This document shows, one piece after another, positions 32,824 through 41,657 of a DNA stretch of 45,207 nucleotides. The position numbers and the translations under genes are program-made. How positions within the stretch are numbered: the first letter of the stretch is position 1; each line of letters begins with the position of its first letter. Origin of the DNA: Desulfobacterales bacterium (GTDB lineage: Bacteria; Desulfobacterota; DSM-4660; Desulfatiglandales; Desulfatiglandaceae). The stretch lies in NCBI GenBank assembly GCA_027027005.1, contig JALVMN010000076.1, forward strand, positions 1 through 45,207, read 5' to 3'. Under the pieces are notes generated by a model. The model made no database searches, had not been told where the DNA came from, and saw only the letters and a list, made by a program, of their open reading frames with translations.

Positions 32824-34026
32824 ATGCAGGTCGATCCAATGACATATAGGGACCTTGATCCTGGACAAAGGATCTTGATGGGGCCTGGACCCAGCAATGT
32901 CCCTTCCAGGGTGCTTCAGGCCATGGCTTCGCCGTGCATCGGCCACCTGGACCCTTACTTTCTTGAAATAATGGACGAGACCCAGGAACTTCTCCGCTTT
33001 CTTTTTCAGACAGAAAATTCATTGACCATTTCGGTATCAGGCACAGGAAGCTCTGGCATGGAAACATGCCTTGTAAATCTCGTGGAGCCTGGCGACAAGG
33101 TCTTGGTGTGTGTAAATGGCGTCTTTGGAACCCGCATGTGCGACATTGTCACCAGGATAGGGGGCCAGTTGATCCGAGTGGACGCCCCATGGGGACGCGC
33201 CATTGACCCAGATGATGTAAGAAGAGCGACCAAGGACAAGGGGGCGAGCCTCATAGCGGTGGTCCATGCCGAGACCTCCACCGGAGCCTGCTCACCCGTG
33301 GCCGACATATCAAAGGTTGCACGTGAAGTGGGGGCCCTCTTCTTGGTGGATGTGGTCACCTCCCTTGGAGGAATGGAGGTTTCGCTGGACAGCATGGGAA
33401 TTGATGCGGCTTACGGCGGCACCCAGAAGTGCATCTCCTGCCCACCCGGACTCTCTCCTGTCTCATTCAGTCCAAGGGCCATGGAAAAGCTCAATGGCAG
33501 AAAAACCCCGGTGCCCTCATGGTATCTTGACATGACAATGGTCTCCAGCTACTGGGGACCCGAGAGAAAGTATCACCACACCGCCCCCATCAACATGATA
33601 TATGCCTTTAGGGAGGCGCTTCGGATCATCGCAGAGGAAGGCCTGGAGGAGCGATGGGCCAGGCACAGGTTGAATCATGGTGCACTGGTTTCAGGCCTAG
33701 AGGCCATGGGACTTGAGATGCTGGTGCCAGAAGACCAGCGCCTCCCCATGTTAAGTGCAGTGCTCATCCCAGAAGGTTGCGATGATCTTGCAGCCAGACG
33801 GGCACTGCTTGAGCGATTCGGCATTGAGATAGGCGGAGGGCTCGGGGACCTTGCAGGCAGGATATGGCGCATTGGGCTGATGGGCCATTCGTGCCGGCCA
33901 GAAAATGTGTTTATCTTCCTCTCTGCCCTTGAGAGCATCCTCAGGGCACAAGGCGTAAAGATAAGGGAAGGAGGCCTCCAGGCCGCCTCCCGGGTCTATG
34001 ATGAAGCCTCGGAATATAGGGGCTGA
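32824..34026 (+). CDS. Alanine/serine-glyoxylate aminotransferase family enzyme
   Basis: 400 residues. This is a class V PLP aminotransferase of the AGXT branch: MGPGPSNVPSRVLQAM near the start, the SGTGSSGMETCLVNL phosphate-binding region, LVDVVTSLGGMEV (PLP Asp) and the Schiff-base Lys in the segment GGTQKCISCPPG. It likely moves an amino group between serine or alanine and glyoxylate or pyruvate. GGAGG precedes ATG. It faces a hydroxyacid dehydrogenase gene, as in serine-glyoxylate metabolism; direct partnership is inferred. Confidence 0.9.
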   Translation: MQVDPMTYRDLDPGQRILMGPGPSNVPSRVLQAMASPCIGHLDPYFLEIMDETQELLRFLFQTENSLTISVSGTGSSGMETCLVNLVEPGDKVLVCVNGVFGTRMCDIVTRIGGQLIRVDAPWGRAIDPDDVRRATKDKGASLIAVVHAETSTGACSPVADISKVAREVGALFLVDVVTSLGGMEVSLDSMGIDAAYGGTQKCISCPPGLSPVSFSPRAMEKLNGRKTPVPSWYLDMTMVSSYWGPERKYHHTAPINMIYAFREALRIIAEEGLEERWARHRLNHGALVSGLEAMGLEMLVPEDQRLPMLSAVLIPEGCDDLAARRALLERFGIEIGGGLGDLAGRIWRIGLMGHSCRPENVFIFLSALESILRAQGVKIREGGLQAASRVYDEASEYRG

Positions 34027-34047
34027 TTCAGATACGCAGGTAAAGTT

Positions 34048-35028
34048 TTACGCGACCTTTGCCTTTACAGCATCCCAGTTGAGGCAGGTGGGGGGTCTCT
34101 TGTTATCCAGGCCTGCCAGGAGGTTTTCCACTGCCAACTCGCCCATCCTGGTCCTGGTCTCCACCGTGGCACTCCCTATGTGGGGAAGCAGCACGGTGTT
34201 TTTCATCTCCAGGAGGGCCTCGTGGACCTTGGGTTCGTGCTCGTATACATCCAGCCCTGCTCCTGCTATGCGCCCACTTTTGAGGGCCTCGGCCAGGGCC
34301 TCTTCGTCCACCACCGCCCCCCTTGAAGTATTGATGAGATAGGCAGTGCGCTTCATCAGGGAAAATTCTTCCCTCCCGATCATGTGGCGGGTCCCATCCG
34401 TGAGGGGCACATGTATTGAAACGAAATCCGATTCCTTCAAGAGCCCTTCCAGATCAGTGTAATCCACTTGAAGGGCGTGCTCCTGGTCACCAGGTAGCCT
34501 GGTTCGGCTGTAATAGATGACCTTCATGGAAAAGGCGTTTGCGCGCTTTGCAACTGCCCTTCCAATTCGACCCAGGCCAATGATACCCAGAGTCTTCCCG
34601 GAGACCTCGCGGCCCAGGAAACCAAAGGGAGTCCAGGCCTTAAATCTTCCTTGTCTCACCATCTGGTCTCCTTCCAGCAAACGCCTTGCCACTGCAAGGA
34701 TCAAGGCCATGGTGAGATCGGCGGTGGCCTCAGTAAGCACCCCAGGGGTGTTTGTGACCAGTATGCCTTTCGCGGTGCAGGCCTCCACATCTATGTTGTC
34801 GTAGCCGACCCCGTAGTTGGCCACTACGCGTAATTGATCCGCCCTTTGGAGCAACTCCCCATCAACCTTGTCCGTGATGGTGCAAAGCAGCCCGGCCTTG
34901 CCCTGGATGAGGGTCTCCAGGGCCCCTCTTGAAATGGGAGAGTCTTCATTGTGTAAGGTTACGGTGTGATGGCGCTCGATCCTGCTCAAAAGCTTTTCTG
35001 GCAAAGGCACGGTGACCAAGACGTCCAA
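34048..35028 (-). CDS. D-isomer-specific 2-hydroxyacid dehydrogenase (glyoxylate reductase-like)
   Basis: 326 residues. The NAD(P)H loop is GIIGLGRIGRAVAKRA. The catalytic Arg lies in INTSRGAVVDEEALAEAL, the Glu in YEHEPKVHEALL region and the His in LLPHIGSAT, all family hallmarks. YGVGYDNIDVEAC is the segment before the cofactor domain. It probably reduces glyoxylate or hydroxypyruvate. The start is TTG with GGAGG 8 bases before. It converges with the aminotransferase gene. Confidence 0.9.
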   Translation of the reverse strand: MDVLVTVPLPEKLLSRIERHHTVTLHNEDSPISRGALETLIQGKAGLLCTITDKVDGELLQRADQLRVVANYGVGYDNIDVEACTAKGILVTNTPGVLTEATADLTMALILAVARRLLEGDQMVRQGRFKAWTPFGFLGREVSGKTLGIIGLGRIGRAVAKRANAFSMKVIYYSRTRLPGDQEHALQVDYTDLEGLLKESDFVSIHVPLTDGTRHMIGREEFSLMKRTAYLINTSRGAVVDEEALAEALKSGRIAGAGLDVYEHEPKVHEALLEMKNTVLLPHIGSATVETRTRMGELAVENLLAGLDNKRPPTCLNWDAVKAKVA

Positions 35029-35102
35029 TGAAACAACCTCCTGCTAGAATACAGCATATGACCGGAATTAGACCATAACCTTATCCCTTTTTACGCGATA
35101 TG

Positions 35103-35411
35103 TCAGGATTTTTTTAGATAATCTGCCCTTGGCATGAAGGCGGTGACGTTCACTTCTCCATCGAGGTGCGGCAAAAGCTTTTTCTCCAGTTCCTCCCATT
35201 CCTTTTTCTCATACCAGGCTTCCCATTCCTCCAGGCTGGACCACGACGAGATAACCAGCACCTCTTTGCTATCGTCGCAATTTACAAGGGTTTCTCCTCC
35301 GATGTAGCCCTTGTCCTTCAGCGCCTTCATCCTTATCTCGTCAATGATCTCTAAGGTCTCAGCGCTGACTGGCTCTTTAAACCTCCTCTTGATCATGATC
35401 TTGATACTCAT
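35103..35411 (-). CDS. Antibiotic biosynthesis monooxygenase (ABM)-fold protein
   Basis: 102 residues with an ABM/ferredoxin-like alpha-beta barrel: IKIMIKRRFKEP, ALKDKGYIGGETLVN and VLVISSWSSLEEWEAWYEKKEW are typical of dimeric ABM proteins. Many are heme- or quinol-acting, but this one has no telling residues. GGAGG precedes ATG. It has its own promoter (TTGAAT-17-TATAAT). Confidence 0.82.
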   Translation of the reverse strand: MSIKIMIKRRFKEPVSAETLEIIDEIRMKALKDKGYIGGETLVNCDDSKEVLVISSWSSLEEWEAWYEKKEWEELEKKLLPHLDGEVNVTAFMPRADYLKKS

Positions 35412-35515
35412 AACCGCCTCCTTTCCATTTGCTTGAGAGTTTAGAGAAGGGAATCATTTGTTTTAGTCCAGCCTAATGATGTGTGAGGCCTGGAAACTAA
35501 AAATGAAGCGGATTC

Positions 35516-35544
35516 ATTATAACCAAGTCCTGTTAATTATTCAA
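35516..35544 (-). promoter_or_regulatory. Promoter of the ABM gene
   Basis: Leftward TTGAAT (35544-35539), 17 bases, TATAAT (35521-35516), about 100 bases before the gene. Confidence 0.65.
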
Positions 35545-35600
35545 TTATTAAATAGTAAAAAGGTCGACATTAGTCTGGCCTATTTGGAAACAGTTTTTGC

Positions 35601-35629
35601 TTGACACTCAGTTTAAAGATTAATATGTT
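35601..35629 (+). promoter_or_regulatory. Promoter of the PxxKW gene
   Basis: Perfect TTGACA (35601-35606), 17 bases, TATGTT (35624-35629). Start near 35636. Confidence 0.75.
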
Positions 35630-35644
35630 AAAAGATTAAGATTT

Positions 35645-35677
35645 AGGCCGCCCTGAAAAGGGGCGCCTATTTTTTTT
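35645..35677 (+). terminator. Terminator-like hairpin in the leader of the PxxKW gene
   Basis: AGGCCGCCCT-GAAA-AGGGGCGCCT pairs with two small bulges or mismatches, then one A and eight T. It starts about ten bases after the predicted transcription start and ends before the ribosome site, so it would act as an attenuator rather than a gene end. Confidence 0.65.
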
Positions 35678-35704
35678 AAATCCAGAAGAAAGGATGTGAT
35701 AATC

Positions 35705-35983
35705 ATGGTTTGTACAAGCGTAAAGCAGGGTTTTGATTGCCACTTCATGACCAAGAAGGGCTGCGGTTTCAATGGCGGCACCTGTCATCGGATCGTGGAG
35801 CAGTGCGAAGGGTGCCAAAGAATAGGCGAATTTGCCTCTGGAAAATACTGCTTGATCTATCCTGACCCTTCGGCCAAATGGCGGCTGGGCAAGTGCCAGA
35901 TGGCCACACACCTCAAAGAAACCACCAGGAAAGAAAACGGAAGGATCAATCCCTTGAAGGCCTCCAAGAGAAAGTTACACTGA
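35705..35983 (+). CDS. PxxKW family cysteine-rich protein
   Basis: 92 residues with eight Cys in the first 60 residues or so (C3, C12, C20 and so on) and the diagnostic PSAKWRLGKC. The ordering (TKKGCGFNGGTCHRIVEQCEG region) resembles a small metal- or cluster-binding protein. Found in Desulfobacterota; function unknown. The ATG has AAAGGA ten bases upstream; the GTG at 35696 is too close to it. Confidence 0.88.
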   Translation: MVCTSVKQGFDCHFMTKKGCGFNGGTCHRIVEQCEGCQRIGEFASGKYCLIYPDPSAKWRLGKCQMATHLKETTRKENGRINPLKASKRKLH

Positions 35984-36006
35984 TTCAAGGGTAGGTGGTT
36001 TCCACT

Positions 36007-36744
36007 CTATTTTCGGAGGTACATAAGATATTCCTGGTTCCCTTTTGGGCCGGGGATGGGGGATTCTATGTGCCCCATCACTTTCCAGCCCAGGGCTCGG
36101 GAAAAGGCGGCGATATCTGAGACCACCCTTTCCCGAGCCCCTGGATCACGCACGACTCCACCCTTTCCCACCTGCCCCTTTCCCACTTCGAATTGCGGCT
36201 TTACGAGCGCCATCAAAAAGGTATTGGCTGAAAGGATCCGAGAAAGAGGGGGCAGGATTAGCTTCAAGGAAATGAATGAAACATCCACCACGGCTCCATG
36301 AACCTCGCAGTCTATTTGCTCTGGCTCAAGGTGGCGCGCGTTTACCCGCTCCAGCACCACCACCCTGGGGTCTTGACGCAGGCGCCAGTGGAGCTGCCCA
36401 TAGCCCACATCTATCGCTATCACCTTTTGGGCGCCGTGTTTCAGGAGGCAATCGGTGAACCCGCCTGTAGAGGCCCCTATGTCAAGCAGTGTAAGCCCTC
36501 TTACATCAAGCTGGAAATGTTTGAGGGCAGCTTCCAGCTTTGTTCCACCCCTGCTCACATATCTAGGAGTGGCCTTCAACTCAATGGAGACGCCTAAAGG
36601 GAGATGTTTACCAGGCTTGTCTTCCACCCTCCCATCCACCCTCACAAGGCCTGCTATGATGAGGGCCCTGGCCTTTTCCCGGGATTCGGCCATGCCTTTT
36701 TCCACCAGGAGCTGGTCCAGGCGGGCTTTAACTTTCCGGCTCAT
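36007..36744 (-). CDS. tlyA: TlyA-family S4/FtsJ-type rRNA 2'-O-methyltransferase
   Basis: 245 residues. The N-terminal S4 domain ([21 protein letters not shown]) binds RNA; the FtsJ-like domain has the SAM loop [25 protein letters not shown] and VVDVSFISL, then VKPQFEVG. Relatives methylate 16S/23S rRNA. It overlaps dxs by 17 bases and is the last gene of the block. In other bacteria it often follows dxs. Confidence 0.93.
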   Translation of the reverse strand: MSRKVKARLDQLLVEKGMAESREKARALIIAGLVRVDGRVEDKPGKHLPLGVSIELKATPRYVSRGGTKLEAALKHFQLDVRGLTLLDIGASTGGFTDCLLKHGAQKVIAIDVGYGQLHWRLRQDPRVVVLERVNARHLEPEQIDCEVHGAVVDVSFISLKLILPPLSRILSANTFLMALVKPQFEVGKGQVGKGGVVRDPGARERVVSDIAAFSRALGWKVMGHIESPIPGPKGNQEYLMYLRK

Positions 36745-38635
36745 CTCTCAAAAGGGCCTTGGCCTCCCTGATGATACCCTTGGGATCGAGGCCGTATTTT
36801 TCTCTCAAAAGGGCCACGGCTCCGTGCTCAATAAATTTGTCAGGCAATCCCAGGCGGCGAACCTTGATCCCATGGAGTCCAGAATCACTCAGGAGTTCCA
36901 AGACTGCACCGCCAAATCCGCCTTGGCGCATGTTTTCTTCCACCACCAGGACCCGACCTATGGAACCTGCCATACCAGCAATTTCAGGATCCAGGGGCTT
37001 TACAAAACGGCAGTTTATGACGCAGGTCTCCACACCTTCCCGGGCCAGTTCCTGGGCCGCATCCACAGAGGGCCAAACCATGCTCCCCACCGCGAGGATC
37101 AGGATATCACTACCCTGCCTCATTATCTCGGCCTTGCCTATGGGGATCTCTCTGAACTCTTCATCCAACTCCACCCCCCGGCCCCGACCCCTTGGGTAGC
37201 GAATGGCCACAGGACAGTCCTGTTTGAGGGCCGTATACAACATGTGGCGTAATTCGTTTTCATCCCGGGGGGCCATCAGGATCATGTTCGGCAGGGTGCG
37301 AAGGTAGCTGAGGTCAAAGTGGCCGTGGTGGGTGGGGCCATCCTCCCCCACTATACCTCCCCTGTCAATGGCAAACACAACCGGGAGGTTTTGGAGACAA
37401 ACATCATGGATCACCTGATCATAGGCCCTCTGCAGAAAGGTGGAATAGATGGCAACAACCGGCCGGAATCCTTCCACAGCAAGCCCTGCTGCAAAGGTGA
37501 CCGCATGCTGCTCGGCAATCCCAACATCAAAAAAGCGCCCCGGAAACCTTTCGGCAAATTTGATAAGCCCGGTGCCTTCAGGCATGGCAGCAGTGATGGC
37601 AAGGATCCTGTGGTCCTTTTCCCCAAGTTCCACCACCGTATCACCAAACACCTCTGTGTAGGAAGGCGGACACGGCCCTTCCGACTTTACAGGGGCCCCT
37701 GAGGATATGTCGAAACAGCCCACACCGTGAAATTTGGAGGGCTTCTCCTCTGCAGGTCGATAACCCCTGCCCTTTACCGTAAGGGTGTGAACCAGGACCG
37801 GCCCTTCAAGGTGTTGTATGTTTTTGAACGTCCTTATGAGCTGATCCAGCTTGTGACCGTTGATTGGCCCGATGTACTTAAACTTCAAGGCCTCAAAGAG
37901 CATGCCGGGGGTAAAAAAGGTGATAAAGGAATCCTCGCTCTTCTTGAGCACACTGACGATATTTTCCCCAACCCCTGGAAGGGATTTTAAAAAATTTTCC
38001 ATCTCTTTTTTGAAGGTTTGAAACCTCTTGCCCGTTATCCTCCTGCTGAGAAACGAGGACAGGGCGCCTACATTTGGAGAGATGGACATTTCGTTGTCGT
38101 TCAGCACCACGATGAGGTCCTTTTCCATGTGGCCGGCCTGGTTGAGGGCCTCAAAGGCCATCCCAGCGGTCATGGCGCCATCGCCGATTACGGCGATGAC
38201 CTTGGCCTTTTCTCCTTTGTGCGCCTTGGCAGTGCTGATCCCCAATCCCGCGGAGATGGAGGTGCTGCTGTGGCCCGTGTCAAAGGTATCGTATGGGCTT
38301 TCATGGCGTTTGGGGAACCCACTGATTCCCCCATATGTCCTGAGGGTGTGGAATCTTTCCCTGCGACCTGTAACCAGTTTGTGGGCATAGGATTGGTGAC
38401 CAACATCCCAGATGATCTTGTCCTTTGGGGCATCGAATACATAGTGGAGGGCAAGGGTCAACTCCACTGCCCCCAGATTTGGCGCCAGATGCCCCCCTCT
38501 TTCTGCCACGGTTATTACTATCTCTTGGCGGATCTCCTCTGCCAGAATTTCCAGTTCTTTCAAAGATAGGCGTTTGAGGTCAGAAGGAGAGTCGATCCTG
38601 TTGAGCACCTTGTAATTGCCATCCTGTTGGTTCAT
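36728..38635 (-). CDS. dxs: 1-deoxy-D-xylulose-5-phosphate synthase
   Basis: About 635 residues. The first enzyme of the MEP isoprenoid pathway, joining pyruvate and glyceraldehyde-3-phosphate with thiamine diphosphate. Visible: the TPP motif region ([15 protein letters not shown]), [11 protein letters not shown], the [15 protein letters not shown] segment and [15 protein letters not shown] in the pyrimidine domain. ATG at 38635 overlaps the ispA stop (ATGA) with GAGGAAG upstream; an alternative start at 38659 is less likely. Confidence 0.96.
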   Translation of the reverse strand: MNQQDGNYKVLNRIDSPSDLKRLSLKELEILAEEIRQEIVITVAERGGHLAPNLGAVELTLALHYVFDAPKDKIIWDVGHQSYAHKLVTGRRERFHTLRTYGGISGFPKRHESPYDTFDTGHSSTSISAGLGISTAKAHKGEKAKVIAVIGDGAMTAGMAFEALNQAGHMEKDLIVVLNDNEMSISPNVGALSSFLSRRITGKRFQTFKKEMENFLKSLPGVGENIVSVLKKSEDSFITFFTPGMLFEALKFKYIGPINGHKLDQLIRTFKNIQHLEGPVLVHTLTVKGRGYRPAEEKPSKFHGVGCFDISSGAPVKSEGPCPPSYTEVFGDTVVELGEKDHRILAITAAMPEGTGLIKFAERFPGRFFDVGIAEQHAVTFAAGLAVEGFRPVVAIYSTFLQRAYDQVIHDVCLQNLPVVFAIDRGGIVGEDGPTHHGHFDLSYLRTLPNMILMAPRDENELRHMLYTALKQDCPVAIRYPRGRGRGVELDEEFREIPIGKAEIMRQGSDILILAVGSMVWPSVDAAQELAREGVETCVINCRFVKPLDPEIAGMAGSIGRVLVVEENMRQGGFGGAVLELLSDSGLHGIKVRRLGLPDKFIEHGAVALLREKYGLDPKGIIREAKALLRDEPES

Positions 38636-39534
38636 CTCTTCCTCTTGATTATGTACCATGCAATCTCCCTCAAAGGCTGGGCAGCTTTGCCAAAGGGCTC
38701 CAGGGCCTCAACCGCATCTCGGACAAGGCGCTCCCCAATCGCTCTTGACTCATGAATCCCTACCACACCGGGATAGGTGATCTTACCCCTTTTCTGGTCG
38801 CTGCCTACCTCCTTTCCCATGAGCCCTGGATCGCCTTCGATATCCAAGATGTCGTCGGAAATCTGGAAGGCCAGCCCTATATTGTCTCCATAGACACCAA
38901 TTGCACCGATGGCTGCTTCATCTCCACCACCCATGATGGCCCCTGCCCTAACAGAGGCCGAAATCAAGGCGCCTGTCTTATTCCTGTGGATAAATTCCAC
39001 AAGGCCTTGGTCGGCCTCCTTTCCCTCCGACTCTATGTCCACGGCCTGACCAGCCACCATGCCGGAGCATCCTGCCGCAGTGGCAATCAGATTTATCACC
39101 CTGAGGGCGGCTTCGATGGAAACGGAGGATATGACCTCTTGGGAGCTCATCCACCTGAAGGCCTCTGTGAGGAGCCCATCGCCTGCCAGCACTGCCAGGG
39201 CCTCACCAAAGACCTTGTGATTGGTAGGGACACCGCGCCTGAAGTCATCATCGTCCATGGAGGGAAGGTCATCGTGAATCAATGAGTAAGTATGTATGAG
39301 TTCCAGGGCACAGGCCACAGGCAGCACATCATCTGGATCCCCTCCCACGGCCTCTGCCCCCGCCATACAAAGAATCGGCCTCAACCTCTTGCCCCCCGCA
39401 AAGAGGCTGTACTTCATGGCACTGAAAAGTCGAGCAGCAGGCCCTTTCTCTGAATCCCTGAAGTAAGCCTCCAGGGCCCCTTCCACCATGTCTCTCTTCT
39501 GTGCCAGGTATTGTTTCAAGTCCATCTCTTTCAA
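38632..39534 (-). CDS. ispA: Farnesyl/geranylgeranyl diphosphate synthase
   Basis: 300 residues. The first Asp-rich motif is in [15 protein letters not shown] and the second in [23 protein letters not shown] binds pyrophosphate. It makes C15 (possibly C20) prenyl diphosphate for quinones and carrier lipids. The start is TTG at 39534 overlapping the xseB stop (TTGA); ATG at 39525 is an alternative. Confidence 0.94.
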   Translation of the reverse strand: MKEMDLKQYLAQKRDMVEGALEAYFRDSEKGPAARLFSAMKYSLFAGGKRLRPILCMAGAEAVGGDPDDVLPVACALELIHTYSLIHDDLPSMDDDDFRRGVPTNHKVFGEALAVLAGDGLLTEAFRWMSSQEVISSVSIEAALRVINLIATAAGCSGMVAGQAVDIESEGKEADQGLVEFIHRNKTGALISASVRAGAIMGGGDEAAIGAIGVYGDNIGLAFQISDDILDIEGDPGLMGKEVGSDQKRGKITYPGVVGIHESRAIGERLVRDAVEALEPFGKAAQPLREIAWYIIKRKR

Positions 39535-39782
39535 GTGTCCTCTGCCCCGGGCTCTGCTTCAAAAGGGACCTGGGTATAACTGTCTTCACCTTGCTTTACC
39601 AGCATGGTCACCTTTTTTTCCGCCTCTTCCAGTTTGGCAGAGCAAAACTTGGCAAGCTTCATCCCCTCCTCAAAAATATTCAATGACTCCTCCAAGGAGA
39701 GGTCTCCACTTTCAAGTTGAGTCACGATCTCCTCCAGCCTGGCCATGGCATCTTCAAATTTCTTTTCTTTCATATCTTCCAT
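39531..39782 (-). CDS. xseB: Exodeoxyribonuclease VII small subunit
   Basis: 83 residues. FEDAMARLEEIVTQLESGDLSLEESL and the following FEEGMKLAKFCSAKLEEAEKKV are the family's helix-hairpin. It binds the XseA subunit. GAGGAG precedes ATG. It lies between xseA and ispA. Confidence 0.93.
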   Translation of the reverse strand: MEDMKEKKFEDAMARLEEIVTQLESGDLSLEESLNIFEEGMKLAKFCSAKLEEAEKKVTMLVKQGEDSYTQVPFEAEPGAEDT

Positions 39783-39850
39783 GTCTTCTCCTCTAACACC
39801 TCAATCAATATACTCTATACCTTAAGGAGATGCGGGTCAAACCCTTGGTC

Positions 39851-41170
39851 TCAATCCACTTTTTCCACCCTGCAATTGAGTCTCCCCTTGTGCAGTATTA
39901 CCTCCACCCCTTCACCTTCGGCCACCACCTTGCTGTGGGTCAAGATCTCTCCCGTGGCAACCTTTCGGGTGATGCTGTAGCCACGGGCCAGCACTGCCAG
40001 AGGATTCAGGTCGTTGAGGCGGGAGTTCAGTTCAGAGACCTTGGCCCTTTCTTGCTGTAAAAGGCCGCTTATCCCGCTCACAAGAGAGTTACATGAAGAT
40101 ATCAAGCGCTCCTTCAAGGCACCGATCCTTTGGCCTGGCGATGCCAGGAGAAGCGCCCTTTGCTCTGCTGCCAGTTTTCGGTGGGCCTCTTTAATCCTCA
40201 AATGCGCGGCCCGCACAAGCCTTGTGGTCAATTCGTCGAGCCTCAGCCAAGTGTCGGCCATCACCTTCCTCGGGTCCTTCATGCGTCGGCACAGTTGATC
40301 CAACCTTTCCCTCTCCCTCTGAATCCGCATCTCCATCAGGGACCTTAAACGGCTCTGGTACTCTAGCACCTTGTTTTTCACTTGCTCCTTTTCCACCACC
40401 AGTAGCTCTGCAGCGGCCGAAGGAGTGGGTGCCCTCAGATCTGCCGCAAGGTCTGCGATGGTGGTATCTATCTCATGGCCCACTGCCGATACAATGGGGA
40501 TACGAGACCCCCTGATGGCGTAAGCCAGTTCCTCACGGTTAAAAGGCCAGAGATCTTCCAGCGACCCGCCACCCCTGGTAAGCACGATCACATCCACGTC
40601 AAGCTCCCTGTTGACCACCTCTATGGCCTTTATGAGGTCCCAAACCGCCTCTTCTCCTTGCACCCTGGCGGGCACCAGTATGATCTCAAGGTTTGCGAAT
40701 CTCCTTTGGACTATCTTTAAAAAATCCCTTATGGCAGCCCCTGTGGGTGATGTTATTACGGCAACCCTTTGGGGCAAGAACGGGATAGGCCTCTTTGCCT
40801 TTTCATCAAAAAGCCCTTCTGCAGCTAGCTTTTTCTTTGTCTGCTCAAAGGCCAGGGCCAGGGCCCCCATCCCAAGGGGTTCAAGGTAGTCGAGGATGAG
40901 CTGATACTCGCCCCTTGGCTCATAGATGCTTATCCTTCCCTGGGCTATCACCTTCATCCCGTCCTGGGGTCTGAATTTCAATAACCTCACCTTTGGAAGG
41001 AACATGACCGCCCTGATCTGGGCCTTTTCATCCTTTAACACCATGTAATAGTGACCTGACATGGGGCTCCTGAAATTGGAGATCTCGCCCTCCACCCACA
41101 CAAAATCAAACTTTTGCTCCAGGACCTGGCGGATTTCCTCTGTAAGCTCTTTTACGCTGTATACCTTCAA
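39851..41170 (-). CDS. xseA: Exodeoxyribonuclease VII large subunit
   Basis: 439 residues. The N-terminal OB-fold (VEGEISNFRSPMSGHYYMVLKD) binds DNA; the nuclease core has ITSPTGAAIRDFL, DVIVLTRGGGSLEDLWPFN and VGHEIDTTIADLAADLRAPTPSAAAE. A long coiled coil follows, where XseB binds. The end has LARGYSI. The start is TTG with GAGGAG nearby. It is the first gene of the leftward block. Confidence 0.96.
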   Translation of the reverse strand: MKVYSVKELTEEIRQVLEQKFDFVWVEGEISNFRSPMSGHYYMVLKDEKAQIRAVMFLPKVRLLKFRPQDGMKVIAQGRISIYEPRGEYQLILDYLEPLGMGALALAFEQTKKKLAAEGLFDEKAKRPIPFLPQRVAVITSPTGAAIRDFLKIVQRRFANLEIILVPARVQGEEAVWDLIKAIEVVNRELDVDVIVLTRGGGSLEDLWPFNREELAYAIRGSRIPIVSAVGHEIDTTIADLAADLRAPTPSAAAELLVVEKEQVKNKVLEYQSRLRSLMEMRIQRERERLDQLCRRMKDPRKVMADTWLRLDELTTRLVRAAHLRIKEAHRKLAAEQRALLLASPGQRIGALKERLISSCNSLVSGISGLLQQERAKVSELNSRLNDLNPLAVLARGYSITRKVATGEILTHSKVVAEGEGVEVILHKGRLNCRVEKVD

Positions 41171-41657
41171 CAGACCATCTCCTCTCCGAGAACCCTCATT
41201 TCACCTCCATGTCCAAGCCACCTTCGGTTGATCTGCCCCTCAAAATTCTCGAATCTTGCTCTTATCTTAAATCCTCCTAATCCCCCTCATGTCTTTACCG
41301 GCCCCTGCAAATGGTTTAGAAGGGAATTGAAGGGGTTAAGACTACTTGGGAATCGTGTTTTAAAGGAGTAGCACTTCTGCTCCCCATTTTCCACATAATA
41401 AGAGCATTAGGGCCCCGTTGCCACAAGATTGAAAGACCTTTTGCAGAGGGCCCTTCTCTTATCCTTGACAACTGGACATCCCTATGAATAAATACATTTG
41501 AATTTGAAGGGGAGGGCGCCTTCCCCGGCCTCTTGCCCTTGCAGTTTCGGGCAGCGGTCCAGCATCAACCTTCAATGCTCATGCCTTGCGCCCACCTCCT
41601 GTTCTAGAGCTTTCCCAAATGCTTGGTAAATAATCAAACAAAGTAGGAGGATGAAAA
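41171..41657 (+). promoter_or_regulatory. 487-base gap with promoter and long leader of the carboxyltransferase gene
   Basis: A perfect TTGACA at 41465-41470 is followed after 17 bases by ATAAAT (or TAAATA one base on). A GC hairpin (41509-41526, GGGGAGG...CCTTCCCC) lies in the leader, which would be about 150 bases. No riboswitch class is recognised, no gene is seen. The left part (41171-41460) shows nothing clear. Confidence 0.4.

Noticed and set aside
32608-32946. 112-codon leftward frame extending the small CxxC protein upstream
   Set aside because: The upstream part is antisense to the start of the aminotransferase gene and crosses its promoter; only the last 43 codons look coding.
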